Below, piece after piece: positions 32,380 to 42,505 of a DNA stretch of 64,000 nt. The DNA is taken from NCBI GenBank assembly GCA_014529385.2, contig CM043952.1, positions 52,325,119 to 52,389,118 of the forward strand. The letters run 5' to 3'. The stretch comes from Adiantum capillus-veneris. Taxonomy: Eukaryota; Streptophyta; Polypodiopsida; Polypodiales; Pteridaceae. Under the pieces are notes generated by a model, which saw nothing but the letters and a program-made list of their open reading frames with translations, ran no database searches and was not told where the DNA came from. The position numbers and the translations under genes are program-made. The first letter of the stretch is position 1; every line of letters starts with the position of its first letter.

Positions 32380-33725
32380 AAAGTAATGTATGAATCTCAT
32401 GCACCTCCTTATACGGGGCATAGAGGGATTCAATCTACCATAAAAGGGATAGAAACATACTTCTATTGGCCTACCATGAAAGCAAACCTGGATTGTGTGG
32501 TATGCCAAAAGATGAATTTTGACAGAGGGAAGCAGCCTGTATCGCTTCAATCTTTGCCAATTCCTAATTCACCACCATGGGAGAGCATATCCATGGATTT
32601 TATCATGGGAGAGCATATCATGGATTTTATCATGGATTCCTAATTCACCATGGGAGAGCATATCCATGGATTTTATCTTTGGATTGCCCAAGTTTATCCA
32701 TGGGAGTACAAGAATATGGACAATACTAGACATGTTTAACAAACAAGCAGATTTCATACCTCTCAAAAAGACTATCAAGGCCCATCAAATGGAAACCCTC
32801 TTTATATCACAAATCTTCAAGTACGATGGCTTGCCAATGTCTATAGTGCCAGATAGAGATCCTAGAATGACTAGTGATTTTTGGAAGGGTCTCTTTGAGA
32901 ATTTACGTAGAAGGATAAACTTCTCTTCAGCCTATCATCCCCAAACCGATGGCCAAAGTGAAATGGCTAACCTAAAAATTCTCGATCTACGAGAACCTTA
33001 TGTCACAGAAGTAGATCAAAAGTCCCAATGGGAGAAGTAATCACCTTTATTGGAGTATTCTTACAATAACACTGTACATACTTCCACAAGAAAATTACCT
33101 TTTGAGGTGATGGAGGGAAGATCAAAAAGTCCCCTGCTACTCAAGGTACATGGGAAGTTCTTTGCTGTAGATGAATATAGCCGAGACCTGCAAGAATATT
33201 TTTGAAAGATTAAGGATGCTATATCCATCTCTCAGCAAAGGTAAAAGGTTGTTGGTGGTAAGCACAGAAGATCCCTAGCATTTAGACAAAATGAATGGGT
33301 CTTTCTTAATTTTTCCAAGGCTCGATTAAGGCACACGATAGGAAAGAATCCTACGGGACATCAGAAGTACTATGCTAAGTTAGCAAAAAGGTACTATGGT
33401 CACTTTCAAATTCTTAGGTCAATCAATGAGATGACCTATCAAATCAAGTTCCTGATTTCCACGTGAGCCTACTAAAGCCTTACAAACGAGAGACACCTCA
33501 AGAAGCAACCATTGAAGACCCACCGGAGATCAAGGACCAAGAAGAGGTGATGCAACCCAAGTCCATTCTCCGACATCAATAAAAGGTATTGGGAGGTGGT
33601 AAGACTATCCGATGATATCTTATCAAGTTTAAAAATTATACTTTTGAAGATGCTAGATGGATGCAAGGCATACAATTAAAGGATAACCTAAATCTTGTCA
33701 ATGCTTACAATGATTCCCTAGAGTA
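32380..33725 (+). pseudogene. G1 inner integrase with chromodomain-like C-terminus
   Basis: Zinc finger HAPPYTGHRG...CVVCQKMN at 32398-32517, then SMDFI (first catalytic Asp), VPDRDPRMTSDFW (second), and YHPQTDGQSEMAN (Glu region, 32930-32970). A messy local repeat sits at the first Asp (32560-32680). After 33040 the frame shifts; recognisable parts are STRKLPFEVMEGRSKSPLLL, QNEWVFLNFSKARLR and QKYYAKLAKRYYG. At 33616-33666 YLIKFKNYTFEDARWM matches the core of a chromodomain (compare YLVKWKGYPxxxATWE). Chromodomains direct integration to chosen chromatin. The element is therefore probably a chromovirus. Confidence 0.85.
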
Positions 33726-34060
33726 AGCAAATGTAGATATGGAACAAATTTTTTGTCTTATAAGACTCTCTTTTTCTTTATTGTGTGCAAATGTTAATAA
33801 TTATGCATGCTTAGGATCATGTTTGTGGAGACGACGTCTCCCATACACCAAGTAGAGTTTGTCACTCTACTATGGAAGATTGACACGGACTAATGTGCAT
33901 ACATGCTTGCAGTAGCTAAGGCTCTCAAGCACCAAATGGACTAGTCATCCATTCTAGAATGCTTTCATAGGGTAAAATAGGGATCCTCTACCCGCTAGCA
34001 AACGGACTAATGACTAGGCTTTATCTTCTGTATCTCATAGTCAAGGACGACTATGATTTC
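33726..34060 (+). other. 3' noncoding segment of G1 inner with stem-loops
   Basis: Between the pol end and the polypurine tract. It holds ggagacg-a-cgtctcc (33827-33841), gtagagt-ttgtc-actctac (33852-33870) and tcatagtc-aaggac-gactatga (34035-34056). The outer copy lacks most of this segment but keeps the last hairpin. Confidence 0.7.
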
Positions 34061-34070
34061 AAGAGAGAGG
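34061..34070 (+). other. Polypurine tract of G1 inner copy
   Basis: aagagagagg, three bases before the 3' LTR; the outer copy has agggagagg at 38341-38349. Confidence 0.75.
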
Positions 34071-34073
34071 TAA

Positions 34074-35628
34074 TGTAATCAAAATTGATATCTAATTCTC
34101 CCAAATGATTTTCTCATGTTAAACTGATCATTTAATACAGGGAGGTACCAGGGGCGTAAAAGCTAGAAAATTGGTAAGGTTGCCAGATCGATCTCAGCAA
34201 GGATCCAAAGGAGGGAAAATAGGGATCCGAAGGGGGACAGTCTACAAAACAGAAATATGCATTTATGGAGCTTTAAATACCTCAAGTATAGCTTCACTAA
34301 GACATCCATAGGCTAAAGTTCCAAAATTTAATTAAATAATTCAATGGCCAAAAGTTGAGAAATATGGGATGGTCATGGGAATCGAAGACCAAAAAGGCTT
34401 CCCACATCCCTATGAAGGAGGGGGAGATCCCTAAGAGTAGGGGAGGAGAGAGAAACACACACACACACTCCAATGCTCCCCCTTTACACAAAGGGAATAC
34501 TGGACACATGATAGGCTCCTAGCCCAGTTGCCCCCAATCTCCCCTCAAATAATATTGGATGGCCATAGAGGTGGACCAATGAGAATTAGGCTAGAGTAAA
34601 ATTAGTCTAATATAATTAAAAATTATTGATAAAAGTACCAATAGAAATTAAGCTCCCTAGAAGACAGTCTACCAAGGGGTCCAATGAGAATCAAGCAGCC
34701 CAATGGCTTGCTTGATTCCTACTGGCCAGAAGACTAAAAGGTCCAATGAGAGTTCAATAAATTATTTTAATTACCTAAAGCTCTCATAAAAGGGGAAAGG
34801 GGGACACATGTCACAAGGATATCAATTATGCTTCTAATTTGTGATTGGCTAAGCTCTGCAGGGGCCAATGGGAATCCAACAAGAACTTTTGGCAAGAGGG
34901 GTCGACCAATAAGAGAGAGAAGACTGCATTTTTGTCTAATACAATGCTACACACACACACACACACACAACTCATGTATGCAAGAATAATTCCATCTCCT
35001 TCTCCAAGCATTGAGAAGTTGAGGCCTACACCAACAACTCTTGGCTATGGAATGCACATCCAACCAAGATCCAAGCTTCAATGGCATACTCATCTCCTCT
35101 ACCATGCTAATTACTAAGTTAATCTATTCTCTAAGAGTGATTATGTGAGGAGAATACTTCTTTCTCATAAGATACATCTTCCTCCTCTCAATCTTTGTCA
35201 TTCCGTGCTAGTTCTCACCATTTTTGAAAGTGTGTGGGGTCTTCGAAAGGAGGCTAGGGACACTAGGTGTGTTTTTCAAGCATAATTTGGTGCATGAAGC
35301 TTCCATATTCATTGCACCAACATGTTTTGTCAAGGAAGACAAGAATTGTATTGTACAAAATTCTCCTTTGATGGGAGAAGCTATAATACAAAGCCTTTAT
35401 GGAGGGGGAACGGGCTTCATGTAAATCCGGTCGTCAACTATTGTCAATTGTTCTATTTCTCTCTCTTTTCAAGTATTGTCTATGCCAAACTAGCTAGATG
35501 TAAATTGCTATGTTGCTTTCTCAAATTGTGTACTCTCTCTATTCTCATTAGGAACTTGTTCTTAATGAAATTCTCAATATGCTATCAATTTCTGCTACAC
35601 ATAAGTTACTAGTGCAGTAAATGTTACA
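34074..35628 (+). repeat. 3' LTR of G1 inner copy
   Basis: 1555 bp, begins tgtaatcaaaattgatatct, ends aatgttaca. Followed by the second TCATC. Confidence 0.92.
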
Positions 35629-35633
35629 TCATC
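35629..35633. repeat. Target site duplication, right copy (G1 inner)
   Basis: TCATC, matching 26763-26767; after it the outer element resumes at its protease. Confidence 0.88.
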
Positions 35634-37396
35634 CCTTTCCTATGCTTGGAGAAAGGTGAGGGAGCATGATTCCTTTATCCATCTGGACCCTAGCGCTACT
35701 CACAACTTCATATCAACGGAGTTGGCCACTAAGTTGGGCATACAAGCTTTTGACATGGGAGATACTATGATTGTCGATGAAGCTTTCAAGGGACAACAAG
35801 ATTGTGTTACTCCCTTCATTGGGAAATTGAGGCTTCATATCCAAAGCTACGTCGATAAAGAGGATATTTTTATTTCCCCTCTCCAACATGAGGATGTTAT
35901 CCTATGGGCACCATGGTTCAACCATATGGATGCCAATATGAAGTTCCCTAAAAGGAGAATTTAATTCACCTACAAGAAAAAGAACACGTATATAGATGCT
36001 AATGAGTTGGGTCGTACTATACCTCTTCTAGATTCACTTGCTTTGGATAAGTCAAAGAAAAGCTCAATTTTCACATACATGAGTTTTTTTAAAGAGTCCA
36101 TAAATGATTTGAATGTTTTACCAAATCAGGGTGCTAGGAATCGAGAGTAATTAGAGTTGTTTAATTTTCTAAATAGAATCAAAGATGTTTTTATTGATAT
36201 CCCTATGGATTTACGAGGCAAGTACATGAACTAGTAGACAAAGGGATGGTGAGGCCTAGTTCCTCTCCCTTTTGTTCACCGATCCTTTTACTGCAAAAAA
36301 AGACGAAACATACCGTATGTGTGTTGACTATAGAGTACTAAATAGGATTACTATCAAGAACAAATTTCTTATACTACGGGTAGAAGATCTGTTTGATAAG
36401 AGAAAGGGATCTACCTACTTTAGTAGGTTTGACCTTAAAAGTGGTTATCATCAAATAAGGATAGTGAATGGAAATATTGAAAAGACCGCTCTCCACACAA
36501 CATCTGGTTTTTATGAATATCTTTTCATTCCTTTTGGTTCGACCAATGTTCCTTGGCCACATTCAACTGCCTAATGGAGAAATTTTTTAGGCCCTATCAC
36601 AAGTTTACTGGAGTGTTCTTTGATGATATCATCATCTACTCCAATTCTCTTGAGGAGCATAAGAAACATCTCGAGGTAATCTTTCAAGCATGAGGGAGAA
36701 TAAACTTTTCATTAATAAAAAAAAGAGTGAATTTTTCCTTCAAGAGATTTGATACTTAGGTCACATTATCTCTAAAGATGGTATCCATATGGATCCAACA
36801 AAGTTAGAGATAATAAAAGGATGGCCTAATCCAAGGAATCTACATGAACTACAAAGCTTTATTGGTATGTGTGCATACTATACACGCTTCATAGAAAAAT
36901 TCTCACAAATAGTAGGATCATTACATGACCTAACAAAGAAGAACATTAAGTATTCATGGACTGCAAAGAGAAAAATTCTTTTGAGAAGATCAAAGAGAAG
37001 CTTACCTCTCAACCTGTATTTACACTGCAGGATCTCTCAAAACCATTTGAGGTCCAATGTGATGCTTGTGGAGGTTGTTTTGGAGCAATTTTGCTTCAAG
37101 AAGAGTATGCGGCCATAGCATACAAGAGCTGAAGACTCAATTCTAATTAGCGAGTGTTGAGAATATATGAGAAGGATCTGCTAGATGTTCTACATGCCCT
37201 TGACACATGGAAGCATTATCTTTTGGGAACTCCACTCATCCTACAAATGAATCACCAAAGTTTAAAGTACTTCATGACACAAACCAATCTTTCCAAAAAA
37301 CAAATGAGATGGGAAAATGTTCTTTTGAAAATTAATTTTCAAATTGCTCATATTGATGGAAAGCACAATCAAGTGGCCGATGCACTATCACGATGA
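35634..37396 (+). pseudogene. G1 outer protease, reverse transcriptase, RNase H
   Basis: Protease: FIHLDPSATHNFISTELATK (35674-35733), where the active-site DSG reads DPS. RT: MCVDYRVLNRITIKN, VEDLFDKRKGSTYFSRFDLK, YEYLFIPFG, and VFFDDIIIYSNS (36613-36648). RNase H: YYTRFIEKFSQIVG, FEVQCDACGGCFGAILLQ, KQMRWENVLLKI, GKHNQVADALSR to 37396. Stops and small indels interrupt it. Order and sequence match the inner copy, which supports the view that both are one family. Confidence 0.88.
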
Positions 37397-38285
37397 TCAA
37401 AAGTAAATGAAGTGTCTATAGAAACTCATAATGATCTATCTTCTATGATAGATGAGTATGCTACTGACCCTGATTTCAAGGATATAATATCAGTCATTTC
37501 CTTAGGGAAGAAAGAAGAACCATTCACCTTGCATGATAATTATCTTATCCATGGAAATACGCTATGTGTTACTAGCTCCCTTCGTTAGAAAGTAATATAT
37601 GAATCCCATGCTCCTCCCTATGTGAGAAATAGGGGATTCAACCTACCCTTTGAAATCATTGAGGGAAGACCTAAAAGTCCCTTGCTACTTAAAGTATATG
37701 GGAAGATCTTCATTGTCAATGAGTATAGCTGAGACCTACAAGAATATTTCCAAAATATTAAGGAGGACATATCCATCTCTCAACAAAGGAAAAAAGCTAG
37801 TGCAAACAAGCAGAGAAGGGCCTTAACTTTCAAGGAAAAATATTGAGTCCTACTTAAGTTTTCCAAGGCTCGATTGAGGGCAAAACTCCTACGGGCCACC
37901 AAAAGTATTATGATAAGCTAGCAAAAAGATACTATAGTTATTTTGAATCCTAAAACCAATCAACAAGATGGCGTATCAACTAAAGTTGACCAATAATTGG
38001 CTCATACACAATTCTTTTCATGTGAGCCTACTTAACCCTTACAAAGGAGAGCCACCAAGAGAACCAATAATTGAGACCCACCCAAGATTGAAGATCAAGA
38101 AGAGGTGCTCCAACCTAAATCCATCCTTTGACATGAAGACAAGGTACTAAGACACGGTAAGATTATATGATGATATCTTATTAAGTTCAAAAATTATCCT
38201 TTTGAAGATGCTAGATGAATGCAAGGAATACAGCTTAAGGATAGTACGAACCTTGTTGATGCTTACAATGCTACACTAGAGTAAG
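37397..38285 (+). pseudogene. G1 outer integrase remnant (core deleted) and chromodomain-like end
   Basis: The post-RNase H linker matches the inner copy up to HAPPY...GDST (about 37640) and then jumps into PFEIIEGRPKSPLLLKVYGK. Compared with the inner copy, about 0.67 kb is missing, covering the whole catalytic core. The junction near 37643-37647 has the short shared sequence tacc. The end carries YLIKFKNYPFEDAR (38167-38210), the same chromodomain-like strand, then a stop where Trp stands in the inner copy. Confidence 0.82.
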
Positions 38286-38340
38286 CAAATACTAAGACTT
38301 TATCTTCTCTACCTCATAGTCGAGGAAGACTATGATTTCA

Positions 38341-38349
38341 AGGGAGAGG
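38341..38349 (+). other. Polypurine tract of G1 outer copy
   Basis: agggagagg, just before the TG of the LTR and preceded by the hairpin at 38314-38335. Confidence 0.7.
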
Positions 38350-38352
38350 TAA

Positions 38353-39976
38353 TGTCATAAAATATAGTATCTAGCTTTACCCAAATGATTTTCTCATATT
38401 AAACTGATTATTTAATATGCGAAGTTCAAAGGAAAAACAAGAACTAGGACATGGATATGTGTTGTTAGACCTAAATAAACAGGAGGCCAAAAAGGACATG
38501 GTTACATCTTGACAGGGGCTCAAAAGGAGATGGTCTACTAAAGAACAATGTGTACATAATGGAGATAAAAAGACCTTAGGGATAACTTCATTAAAGACCT
38601 TTAAAGGTTAGTGTTAAAAGTCCATAAGACCTTAGGGTAAGCTAGGCATGTGCTTGAGGTGTTGGTCGTGCTTGGGTTGACTAAGGTGCTTGCGGTGCTT
38701 GAGCTGACTAAGGTGATTGAGGTGCTTGAGCTGACTAGGGTGATTGAGGTGCTTGTTGCACTTGAGCTGACTAAGGTGCTTGAGGTGCTTGTCGTGCTTG
38801 ATGACTAAGGTGCTTGAGGTGCTTGTCATTCTTGAAGGCCAAGGTTCTTAAGGTGTGCAAGTCAACCATGATCTCTACAAGGAGGGGGGAAATCCCTAAA
38901 GGTAGGTGCATGAGAGATAAAACACACACACACACTCACTCTCAAGGCAAGCCTTTCCAAAAGAGGAATATAGGACACATGTCAACAAGCCCCTAGCAAG
39001 GTTTCCCTCATAGTGTGCCTAAAGCCTATTGGGGGACGGATGGCATTGAGAGAGGTCCAATAAGAATTAAGTTTAATTAATTAATTATTCAATCATTATG
39101 AAACCTCTCTCTCTCAAAGAGGAAAGGAAGACACTTGTCCAAATGCTACCCTTATTGCTAGTTAAGACCTCAGCTTGTGATTCACTAGGCTTAGAAAGAG
39201 CTAATGAAATTCAAGCATGAGCTAGGAAGAGGGCTCGACAAAAGCTAGGAGTGGGATTTCTTGGGCATAGACGCTCCCTCACACACTCTCACACACTCTC
39301 ATTTTGTAATGAACAAGAACTTGTCTCCTTCTCCAAGCTTGGGAAGTTGAGAACCTACACCAACACCTCTTGGCTATGGAATGCAAATACAACCAAGAAT
39401 CATGCTTCAAAGCAATGCTTTCCATATTCTTCATCTCCATTACTATGCTATTCTATTCTATGCTCTAAGATTAATGATAAATGAGAAGACTATTTCTTTC
39501 TCATAAGCTACTTCTTCTTGCTCTTCCCTTCCCTCCCTCCCTGCTAGCTCTCTCCACCTTTGAAGGTGTTTGAGGTCTTGGGATTGAGGCCGGGGACAAG
39601 CTAATATTTTTGCAATGTAATTACGGGCATAATGTTGGTGCATGAAGCTTACCATCCTCATTGCACCAACAAGGTCTCAAGGAACACAAAGCATGTATTG
39701 TACCAAGCCTCTCTTCATGGGAGAATCTATAACACAAAATCCTTTCAGAGGGGGGACCGGCTCAAAGTAAATCCGGTCCTCAACTATTGTCAATTTCTCT
39801 AATTCTCTCTCTCTTTTACAAATATTGTTCATGCCAATGTAACTAGATAATATGGTTGTTGTGCTATCTCCAATCAAGTACTCTTCTTATGCTCATGATG
39901 AATTCTCTTAAAGAAATGCTCACTACACTCATCTTAATTCCGCTACTTTCAATGCTATTAGTCCAATTCCGTTACA
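38353..39976 (+). repeat. 3' LTR of G1 outer copy
   Basis: About 1624 bp, begins tgtcataaaatatagtatct, ends cgttaca. It shares blocks with the inner LTRs (ttggctatggaatgcaaat, tagctctctccacctttgaagg, ggggaccggctc) but is much more diverged, and it carries a minisatellite (38650-38835) the other two lack. Confidence 0.82.
38650..38835 (+). repeat. Minisatellite inside the outer LTR
   Basis: Imperfect tandem repeats of a unit of about 27-33 bp built on gagctgactaaggtgcttg and aggtgcttg. Absent from the LTRs at 26.8 and 34.1 kb. Confidence 0.85.
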
Positions 39977-40675
39977 CTCCAAGTTAGTTGTCCAACAGAA
40001 AGTGGACAGGGTTGACCCAGCCATCTCTCACTATTTGAGAACTGATTTTGACATAAGGAACTGGCTATCCAATATAGATTTTGAAACTTGCAAACTCCTC
40101 TACCCCTACCATCAGAGGTATGTTCTACTGCAACCCTATGTCATTTTCAAATTTTCATCTTGGAAGCTTTTGACAATGTCCAATGGTCTTTCCATAGCTC
40201 TCACTGGAGTCTTATAGAAATTGACAACTAATAAAACATGTTTCATATTGAACTCTCTTGATGGCCACCATGGAATGGCTAGGCTATAAATGTAACTGTC
40301 CAATAGTTTAGTCAGTGCTCCCACTTTTAATTATTTTGTAGCAATGCATGGATGACATGCAAATCTTGAATGTGAAGGTACAGTACTGTTAGGTTGTAAG
40401 TAATTTAAGCTTAAAATGGTGCATTTATTTTGCCCCTTCTATTTGTGTAGCCACCATTGTAGGAGGACGGTTTCTCATGTGGTCGGAGAGTGATAACAAA
40501 TGTAAAGCTAGTGGTTGACTATACCTATTGCAACCCAAAAAAGACTATTAGGGTAAGCATTTGACAATATAAATAGGATAAGATAATTATATTAGGGTAA
40601 GCCAAAACACTAATCTCTCTTTGCTAGATCAATAGGAATTGATACACCGACAACCATGTTTGGTGGGTAAGGGAA
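39977..40675. other. No gene recognised
   Basis: A 71-codon frame at 40002-40217 has no recognisable motif. Nothing else seen. Confidence 0.35.
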
Positions 40676-41140
40676 ATGCTTATTAGATATATGGTCAGTG
40701 CCCAAATACCACTACTCAAAGCAACACCCAAGCCCCCAAAGGGCCAAAGAATCCAAAGGAAGAGGCTAGGCACCAGTGAAGTCAAGCAGGATCCACATAA
40801 AAGAGCAAAGGTAGAGGAAGAGAAGCCCAAGGGGGTTCCAAAGGAAGACAAGCCAAAGAAGGAATACAAGCCCAAGGAGGTTCAAAAGGAGGCAAATAAG
40901 CCTCTTGCCCCCAAAAAGAGCTCCCAAAAAACACAAACACATGCAAAAGAGGAGAAAAACATGCAGACCTTTGAAGAACCAAAGCCCAAGGAGGAAGAGA
41001 AACAGAGAGAGTTAGAGACTAATAAGGGCAAGAAGAAAGAAGAAGAGCCCAAAACACCAAGGAAAATCCCAAGGAAAACAGAGGAAGCTAGCACAAGAAA
41101 GAGTCCTTTGACTTCGAAAACCCCCAAAAGTGTTTTGTGA
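40676..41140 (+). CDS. Hypothetical Lys/Glu/Pro-rich protein, 154 aa
   Basis: From about residue 17 onward the frame is dominated by Lys, Glu and Pro (for example KPKKEYKPKEVQKEANKPL and EEKNMQTFEEPKPKEEEKQ), so it would be disordered and charged. There is no domain I can name. Such tails occur in retroelement gag proteins and in nuclear proteins alike. The frame is clean over 155 codons, which is unusual here, but biased composition alone can keep a frame open. A second coding-like piece follows at 41290-41540. Confidence 0.3.
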   Translation: MLIRYMVSAQIPLLKATPKPPKGQRIQRKRLGTSEVKQDPHKRAKVEEEKPKGVPKEDKPKKEYKPKEVQKEANKPLAPKKSSQKTQTHAKEEKNMQTFEEPKPKEEEKQRELETNKGKKKEEEPKTPRKIPRKTEEASTRKSPLTSKTPKSVL

Positions 41141-41280
41141 AGAAAAATTTTGTAAATAGCAAAGCAGTACATATTTTACTTGACATACTCTCTACTTGAG
41201 AACATTACGTAAACTTTATTTGAGAGAATTTTGTAAAGAGAAAACATGACATACTCATATAGTTTTGTAAAGAGAAAAAA

Positions 41281-41540
41281 GATAAGGAAGAGGTGGAAGA
41301 CCGTAAGCTAGTTTTCACCATTTCCACTTACTTGAAAGAACTCACACCATGGTTGGCAGATTTTCCAGGCCCTTCTGGGTAGGGTTAGAGGATGGCATGG
41401 ATTATGGGTTGGGCATTGACATGTTTCTTTCAACACATATGGACTATGAAAAACATGCAAAGACAAATACAAGGGCTAACACAATTGTAGCAGAAGCTGA
41501 AAGACTATATTGGGAGCTACACGAGAGATGGATCCAATGA
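41281..41540 (+). pseudogene. Unidentified coding fragments with a frameshift
   Basis: First frame: DRKLVFTISTYLKELTPWLA. After a frame change near 41360: RFSRPFWVGLEDGMDYGLGI and ANTIVAEAERLYWELHERWI. The switch gives a continuous protein-like reading, so this is probably one broken gene piece, perhaps of the same element as the Lys/Glu/Pro-rich frame. 41541-42500 shows nothing recognisable. Confidence 0.35.
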
Positions 41541-42505
41541 AAATTGTAAAATTTACATCATACTCTCAAGGAGAGATGTTCATGGGATTTTCTCCCTTTT
41601 CTCCTCTCCTTCTTGCTCACAAGAAATAAGGAAGAGGAGCCAAAAATCCTTACCCATATCTCATGACCTATTGCTCACAGAAAGAGAAAGAGGGGAAAGG
41701 GTGACAAACCTAAACCAATTTGGCCTATTTATAGTGTTGTGAAGGCATACAATATTGATGACATTGACATCAAACAAGATAATACATTTGAATAGTAAAA
41801 ACTAAAAGACTTAAAACAAGACATTTGAATAATAAATTAAACAAGATAAGACATCTGAACCAAAATGTCATTTGTCACCATTGATATAGAAATGTACAGA
41901 ATGTCAGTCTGCTTCTACAAGAAGAGACAACCAACATTTGTAAAAAATGCTAGTTTGATACAATTTGCATAGGCTTTAGCTCAAAAGAAGATGTACTATT
42001 CCTTCTAGCACTTCTTAGCATAAAAATTTCTTCTTAATCCTCCTTGGGACCTGTAATCCCTATCAAAAAATAGGAAAAGTAAGAATAGGTCACACAATAA
42101 TTTTTGCAACAAAAAAGAAACTATTATCTACATACCTTCTTTCTAGATATATGAAATGCAAAAATTGAAGGTAAATCTATCTCCTCATTGTGTAAGTCTT
42201 GCCTCACTTGGTATGAGTAGCACTTGGTTCCTATCTTCAATGTTGCCAAGTATTTACTGATGAGGGTGAAGAGAGGATAGTAGGAAGAGGAGGGAAGGAG
42301 AGGTGAGATGAAGAGGGGTGGGAAAAGGAGGGAAAATAAGACCATGTGAAGATTCAAAAAATCTTTGGGATCGGTAAAAGAGACCTTTTTGAGGTAAAAG
42401 GAACATGAACTTGAAAGTTACCTCAGATTGTGGCTCAAAGAAAATTCATTTTAGAAAATCAAATATAATTTCCAAAAAGAAGATTTTGTAACGGAAGCCC
42501 ACCCC

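Larger units (their letters stand above)
26768..35628 (+). mobile_element. G1 inner copy: full-length Ty3/gypsy element, 8861 bp
   Basis: LTRs at 26768-28320 (1553 bp) and 34074-35628 (1555 bp), both TG...TTACA, flanked by TCATC. It has a tRNA-iMet-type primer site, gag, protease, RT, RNase H, integrase, a chromodomain-like end and a polypurine tract in order. LTRs differ by roughly 8% in their last 440 bases by eye, so it is clearly older than the copia element. Coding regions have many stops and frameshifts. Its target is the gag/protease junction of another copy of the same family. Confidence 0.93.
25090..39976 (+). mobile_element. G1 outer copy: Ty3/gypsy element split by a second G1 copy
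   Basis: Leader and gag lie at 25090-26762, protease to chromodomain at 35634-38285, and the 3' LTR at 38353-39976. The two halves are separated by the complete G1 copy at 26768-35628 with its 5-bp duplication. Leader and gag align with the inner copy (taataatggattc... at 25097 with 28494). The 5' LTR is missing: homology stops near 25085, next to the minus-strand gypsy. It is the oldest layer of this nest. Confidence 0.88.
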
